Below are positions 59,838 to 64,000 of a stretch of DNA of 64,000 nt, in pieces; positions within the stretch are counted from its first letter, which is position 1, and every line of letters begins with the position of its first letter. Source of the stretch: Candidatus Merdiplasma excrementigallinarum (GTDB lineage: Bacteria; Bacillota; Clostridia; Lachnospirales; Lachnospiraceae); contig DVOS01000022.1 in the NCBI GenBank assembly GCA_018713435.1, positions 35,882 to 99,881 of the forward strand, read 5' to 3'. Position numbers and translations under genes: made by a program. The notes beneath the pieces were generated by a model. That model ran no database searches and had not been told where the DNA came from. It saw nothing but the letters and a program-made list of their open reading frames with translations.

Positions 59838-60272
59838 CTATTCTTCCAGTCCCAGCATTTTGAGAGTACGCCCATCTTTTCTTCCCTGAAAATACTTGTC
59901 CAGAACCTTCTGAAAGATATCCGTATCTTCCGCTGCCGCGTCAAATAACGTCATGGAGGAGCGCAGCTTCAGGTCATCCGGCCATCCCATCACTTCCGTC
60001 GGATTATCCCGGTCCAGGGACAGCAGCGCCCCGCAGATCTCCAGCAAATCCCTTCCCAGTACGGGATCCGCCAGATAGGCCTTCGCCTCCTCCAGGTCCC
60101 GAATGCCGTAATAATCCGACATGGAACTGTACCCCAGCCCTTTCAGCTGCGGGAAAATGTACCAGATCCAGTGTCCTGCCTTCCTTCCGTTTCTGATCTC
60201 AGACAGCGCCCGGGAATAATCCGCCTGATGGGGCTGTATGAAGCGTGAAAGTCCCTCCTTCATCTGTCTCAC
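59838..60272 (-). CDS. DUF1810 family protein
   Basis: SRALSEIRNGRKAGHWIWYIFPQLKGLGYSSMSDYYGIRDLEEAKAYLADPVLG is the family signature. Confidence 0.9.
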   Translation of the reverse strand: MRQMKEGLSRFIQPHQADYSRALSEIRNGRKAGHWIWYIFPQLKGLGYSSMSDYYGIRDLEEAKAYLADPVLGRDLLEICGALLSLDRDNPTEVMGWPDDLKLRSSMTLFDAAAEDTDIFQKVLDKYFQGRKDGRTLKMLGLEE

Positions 60273-60279
60273 TCCTCCG

Positions 60280-61101
60280 CTATTGCCGTTTAACCGCTTC
60301 GATCACACTTGTCATATGATATTTGATCAGGAATATCTGATTGGAATACATGGGATACTCATTCTTTGCCTGATGAAGCAGCGGGTATATATACTGTTCG
60401 GTTTCCCGGATGTATGCCACCAGCTTTTCTTTGGAAAAACCGGCTGCCATTCCCGAAACATTATTGCAGCGGTCCAGCAGCTTCACCATGGCGGCAATGG
60501 GATTTTTCAGAATCCGCTGATAGTAGTCATCCTTTTTCACGCCCGCCTGTCTGGTTAAAAGAGAGACCGCCTCCCTTGTCCGTTCATTCACCGGCAGCTG
60601 CGAAACGGAAACGCCGCAGTCTTCGCAGACATCGTGAAGCAGGGCGGCTGAAATCAGATTGTCGTCATCCAGCCCCAGCGCCAGCGCGTGGCACGCGATA
60701 AGCAGCGGATGATAAATGTAGGGAACCTGGTCCCTCCCTTTCCGTACCTGCCCTTTGTGAAGGTCTCTCGCATAGGGCAGCACTTTCAAGGTCTGATACA
60801 GGTTCTTCACGCCGGCATAGGTTTTTACATAGGTGTACATTCTGCTCTCATCAAACAGCCGGTCCGACAGGGAGTCCTGAAAATCAAACAGCACCCGCTC
60901 CTGAATCTTCCCGGTGAGCAGCCAGTCTGTGCTTACCCTGTACAGATCCGCAATATCCGCCAGCTTATCCGTTTCCGGAACCGTTTCTCCCCTCTCCCAC
61001 AGGCTGACTGCCTGAAAGGACACATGGAGTTTCTCCGCCACCTCGCTCTGGGTCAGTCCTCTTTCTTTCCTTGCCTTTGCCAGTCTCTCAGAAAATGTCA
61101 T
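60280..61101 (-). CDS. XRE-family HTH fused to RelA/SpoT-type HD hydrolase-like domain
   Basis: HTH: LAKARKERGLTQSEVAEKLHVSFQAVSLWERG; HD: YIYHPLLIACHALALGLDDDNLISAALLHDVCED; KLLDRCNNVSGMA. Confidence 0.85.
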   Translation of the reverse strand: MTFSERLAKARKERGLTQSEVAEKLHVSFQAVSLWERGETVPETDKLADIADLYRVSTDWLLTGKIQERVLFDFQDSLSDRLFDESRMYTYVKTYAGVKNLYQTLKVLPYARDLHKGQVRKGRDQVPYIYHPLLIACHALALGLDDDNLISAALLHDVCEDCGVSVSQLPVNERTREAVSLLTRQAGVKKDDYYQRILKNPIAAMVKLLDRCNNVSGMAAGFSKEKLVAYIRETEQYIYPLLHQAKNEYPMYSNQIFLIKYHMTSVIEAVKRQ

Positions 61102-61197
61102 TACTCATCCTCCCTCCGTACTTTTTTTCACAGGATAAGTCTACGCCTTTTCTTTCTCTTATGACAGCATCCGCGCCTTGAACGGCTGTTCTTTCAT

Positions 61198-61695
61198 TCA
61201 AGCGCCACTTGAATTCTTCTCTGAGAGCCTCCCGGGCACTCCTGCCGGAGCCTGCAGATCTTTTCGCAGATAGATCATATCCGTCAGCCGCACCCCGGCC
61301 TCCAGTATGGGATGGTCATAGTGCTCCGTAAAAAAGTTCTTTACTGTGTGATGCCGGACAAATCCGCAGCGCTCGTAAAACGGAACCGTAAGCGGGCTGT
61401 CCCCGGTTCCCGCCTGGAACACCGAAAACCGCTCCCGATATCGGTCCGCAATATACTCCAGCAGGGCCCGGCCGTATCCTTTTCTCTGGCTTTCCGGCGC
61501 CACTGCCAGGTTCTTTACCTCCAGCACGCCGCCGCCCTCATCCGTCACCACGCATTCCGCCTTCACCCCGCTGTCATCCAGCACATACATGGTCCCCCTG
61601 TCAAGATAGCGGTCGATCATATCCTCCTGCTCATCCGCCAGCAGCAGCAGGGAAAGGTACTGCTTTTTGTTTTCTGTCACTTCTCTTATTTTCAT
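61198..61695 (-). CDS. GNAT-family N-acetyltransferase
   Basis: LEVKNLAVAPESQRKGYGRALLEYIADRY; PFYERCGFVRHH. Confidence 0.92.
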   Translation of the reverse strand: MKIREVTENKKQYLSLLLLADEQEDMIDRYLDRGTMYVLDDSGVKAECVVTDEGGGVLEVKNLAVAPESQRKGYGRALLEYIADRYRERFSVFQAGTGDSPLTVPFYERCGFVRHHTVKNFFTEHYDHPILEAGVRLTDMIYLRKDLQAPAGVPGRLSEKNSSGA

Positions 61696-61748
61696 TGGCG
61701 CACCTTTAGTATTTGAGGGTCTGGTTTTAACTTTATGACTAGGCTTCT

Positions 61749-63068
61749 TCATAAAAATGCTTGGCGAAACTCTTTTTCACTGGCTCTCATCTTCGATACA
61801 AAAGCCTCATAGTTTTCTGCCTCCACCGGAATTTTCAGGCCGTGCTTTGTGACGCAGACGTTGTCTCTCGGCCTTACATTTTTCTCATAAGTCGATCCCT
61901 TATTCATCCAAAGCCGCAAGTCTTCGGTGTTGCCGGCTTCCGGGTAGAGATAATAGCCCGCTCTGGCGTCAAAGCGAAACATATAAGCCAGAAGCTGCAG
62001 ATAGTCTTTATTTCCGATGTGATCTATTGGTTTATATTTCGCGTCCGCAATGACTCTGGGATCGGTGCTGCGGCTGATAAAATCAGGGTAAATCAGACCC
62101 ACATTTCCATTAAACAGCCTTTGCGCTCCCATCCCCCCTTTATTCATGGGATGATAGAATAGGTCGTCAATCAGAGAGTTCACATATTCTTCCCACAGCC
62201 AGGCACCGTCAAATAAAATTCCGTATATTTGTCTGAAGCCTGATCCTATCTGATGTTTTTGATGCTGCAGGATCAGAAGGCATAATCGCTGAAGCGCGCG
62301 GTATTCCCGAAAATACCCATGACGGACAGCATTCTTTTTATTTGCTTCCATAATTTTTCGCCGGTCATACGGTTCATAGCAAGGTGTGGCCTCCACCACA
62401 AGCCTTACCTCATCCTTTACTCTGACAAGTAGCCTGTTTCCATAAGGCTTTCTTTTAATAAACTCTATGGTATGGCGTATCAGTTCCATAAGGCTGTTGT
62501 CATATGAAAATTCTCGCTGGCTATAAGCGATATTTCCTATAAAAGGCGTATTCAGTTTAATATGTTTTCCAATATCAATCGTCCCTTTTACGTTTCCATC
62601 ATTATACCAGTTCCGGACATATTTTTTAAAGAGCCCTTTCCGTATAGCGGTCCGCAGATAGTGGGGAAAAAGAAACAGCAGAAAATTAAACAGGCGATTA
62701 TTCTGATCGGCATCCGTTTTCAAATCCACAATAACAGGGAAGTCCAACACCCGCTCAAGAATATACTGAAAAAAGTAATCTTCCTTTTCCCCGCCAAACC
62801 GAGACTCTATGATCAAGCGCTCATTCCCGTAACCCAGGAACCCCATCACGTTTCCCGTCCGAAAGGTATCATTTATACTTTGCAGTATCAGCTGATCCTT
62901 CGTAATATCCTCTGTTTCCGTCACACGTTCCGGAAAAACGAAAATGCCGTCTCTTTCAAGCTGTCCCAGCGTTTTATCTGCTATCCTTGACGTAAGTCTC
63001 CCGATTTCCCAAAAATTATTTTTCCCCGTCTGCGAGTTGTCCTTAATTTTCAGCAGTTTCATCTCCAT
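61749..63068 (-). CDS. McrC-family component of a modification-dependent restriction system
   Basis: Adjacent to and overlapping McrB; LRTAIRKGLFKKYVRNWYNDGNVKGTIDIGKHIKLNTPF...YSQREFSYDNSLMELIRHTIEFI; ISRSTDPRVIADAKYKPID nuclease-like motif. Confidence 0.88.
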   Translation of the reverse strand: MEMKLLKIKDNSQTGKNNFWEIGRLTSRIADKTLGQLERDGIFVFPERVTETEDITKDQLILQSINDTFRTGNVMGFLGYGNERLIIESRFGGEKEDYFFQYILERVLDFPVIVDLKTDADQNNRLFNFLLFLFPHYLRTAIRKGLFKKYVRNWYNDGNVKGTIDIGKHIKLNTPFIGNIAYSQREFSYDNSLMELIRHTIEFIKRKPYGNRLLVRVKDEVRLVVEATPCYEPYDRRKIMEANKKNAVRHGYFREYRALQRLCLLILQHQKHQIGSGFRQIYGILFDGAWLWEEYVNSLIDDLFYHPMNKGGMGAQRLFNGNVGLIYPDFISRSTDPRVIADAKYKPIDHIGNKDYLQLLAYMFRFDARAGYYLYPEAGNTEDLRLWMNKGSTYEKNVRPRDNVCVTKHGLKIPVEAENYEAFVSKMRASEKEFRQAFL

Positions 63069-64000
63069 CACCTTCTGCCGGCTCTCCGCAGCCGTATGCC
63101 CTGGCAAACCGCTTCATAATCCCTTCCTCATCGTACATTCCCCTCACATACTCCTGAAGAAGGGGCCGAAGATAATCCGTCCAGAGCTGTTCAAAGGTCA
63201 GCGTTTTCAGCTTCAGGAAATAAGCCGCTCCAATCTGGTAATCCTCGTTCAGGTCCTCTGTCGCGGCAATTTCCTTATTAAGCGCTGCCATCCGTCGTAA
63301 GGCTTCCTCTTTCAGGTTTTCCTTCAAAGAGTCCAGCATCTCAAGGCATTCATCCGCTTTCAGCTCTATAAAACGGAACCGTCTCCGCATTGCGAAATCA
63401 AAGCTGTCAACAGATCGGTCAATATCATTCATTGTTCCAATGATATACACGTTTTCCGGAACATAAAACTTTTCATCTGGGTCGGAGTGCAGATTTGCAT
63501 ACTGCGTAGAAATCTCCCCGGCTCTGCCGCGATAGCCGGGATCTATTGCAAAGAACAGTTCTCCGAATATCTTTGAGATATCCCCGCGGTTAATTTCATC
63601 AATAATAAAAATATATTTCTTTTGTTCGGTCTGAGAATCCTCATAATTCTTTCTGGCACGGGCAATGAATTTTTTGAAAATCCCATCCTGCAGTTCAAAT
63701 CCCATAGTTCCATCAGCATTTACCTTCGGCCTAAGACCTTCCACAAAATCAGAATAGTCATAGCTTGGATGAAACTGGACAAACTCAATCTGCTCTTTTT
63801 GTTCATCCGAAAGCTGAGAGTATTCCTTATAGTATCCGTTGCTGACAATATCAGCGGCAATTTCTCTGGCAAGATAGGATTTTCCGGTGCCGGGAGCGCC
63901 ATGGAAAATCAGATTTTTTGCCTCGATCAGCTTGGATGAAAATATATTCTGGTAATCCTCTGCCTGCCGGGAAGATTCTTCCTGTGCAGCGGCATCTGCT
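63043..64000 (-). CDS. McrB-family AAA GTPase, N-terminus beyond window end
   Basis: Reading frame is open to the window edge: NLIFHGAPGTGKSYLAREIA (Walker A); YIFIIDEINRGDISKIFGELF; VYIIGTMNDIDRSVDSFDFAMRRRFRFIEL. Confidence 0.93.
   Translation of the reverse strand, partial: ADAAAQEESSRQAEDYQNIFSSKLIEAKNLIFHGAPGTGKSYLAREIAADIVSNGYYKEYSQLSDEQKEQIEFVQFHPSYDYSDFVEGLRPKVNADGTMGFELQDGIFKKFIARARKNYEDSQTEQKKYIFIIDEINRGDISKIFGELFFAIDPGYRGRAGEISTQYANLHSDPDEKFYVPENVYIIGTMNDIDRSVDSFDFAMRRRFRFIELKADECLEMLDSLKENLKEEALRRMAALNKEIAATEDLNEDYQIGAAYFLKLKTLTFEQLWTDYLRPLLQEYVRGMYDEEGIMKRFARAYGCGEPAEGDGDETAEN

Overview
This window looks like a housekeeping-rich chromosomal segment of a Clostridia/Lachnospiraceae-type Firmicute (taxonomy inferred from gene content and style). 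Recognisable genes include hisS (partial), cca, a secreted trigger-factor-like lipoprotein, a cold-shock gene with a perfect consensus promoter and long leader, hflX, an ECF sigma/anti-sigma cluster, two tandem NodB-type deacetylases, a repeat-rich cell-wall hydrolase, pfkA, dnaE, a ribose-type sugar ABC locus with a PocR-AraC regulator, two paralogous NahK-like kinase/nucleotidyltransferase pairs, a tRNA-Gln, NAPRT, ilvE, a dapA-dapB-lysC operon behind a lysine riboswitch, typA, and at the right edge a stress/defence-like cluster (ADP-ribosylglycohydrolase, DUF1810, HTH+RSH-type HD protein, GNAT, McrC, partial McrB). The most interesting non-annotated structures are: (1) three copies of an exactly 88-bp hairpin core (16.05, 48.28 and 55.65 kb), with compensatory changes in the apical stem and copy-specific but self-complementary outer arms merging into terminator-like hairpins; (2) a 93-bp inverted-orientation dispersed repeat (16.15 and 27.82 kb), whose apical motif ATCATGAAATTCATGAT also occurs in the csp terminator; (3) an unannotated 30-aa holin-like type I toxin gene at 26.06 kb with an extended -10 promoter and a long terminal stem-loop; (4) an ECF S-component-like/GGDEF fusion; (5) an HTH-RSH hydrolase-like fusion near McrBC. 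All calls come from reading the sequence by eye; no database search was run.
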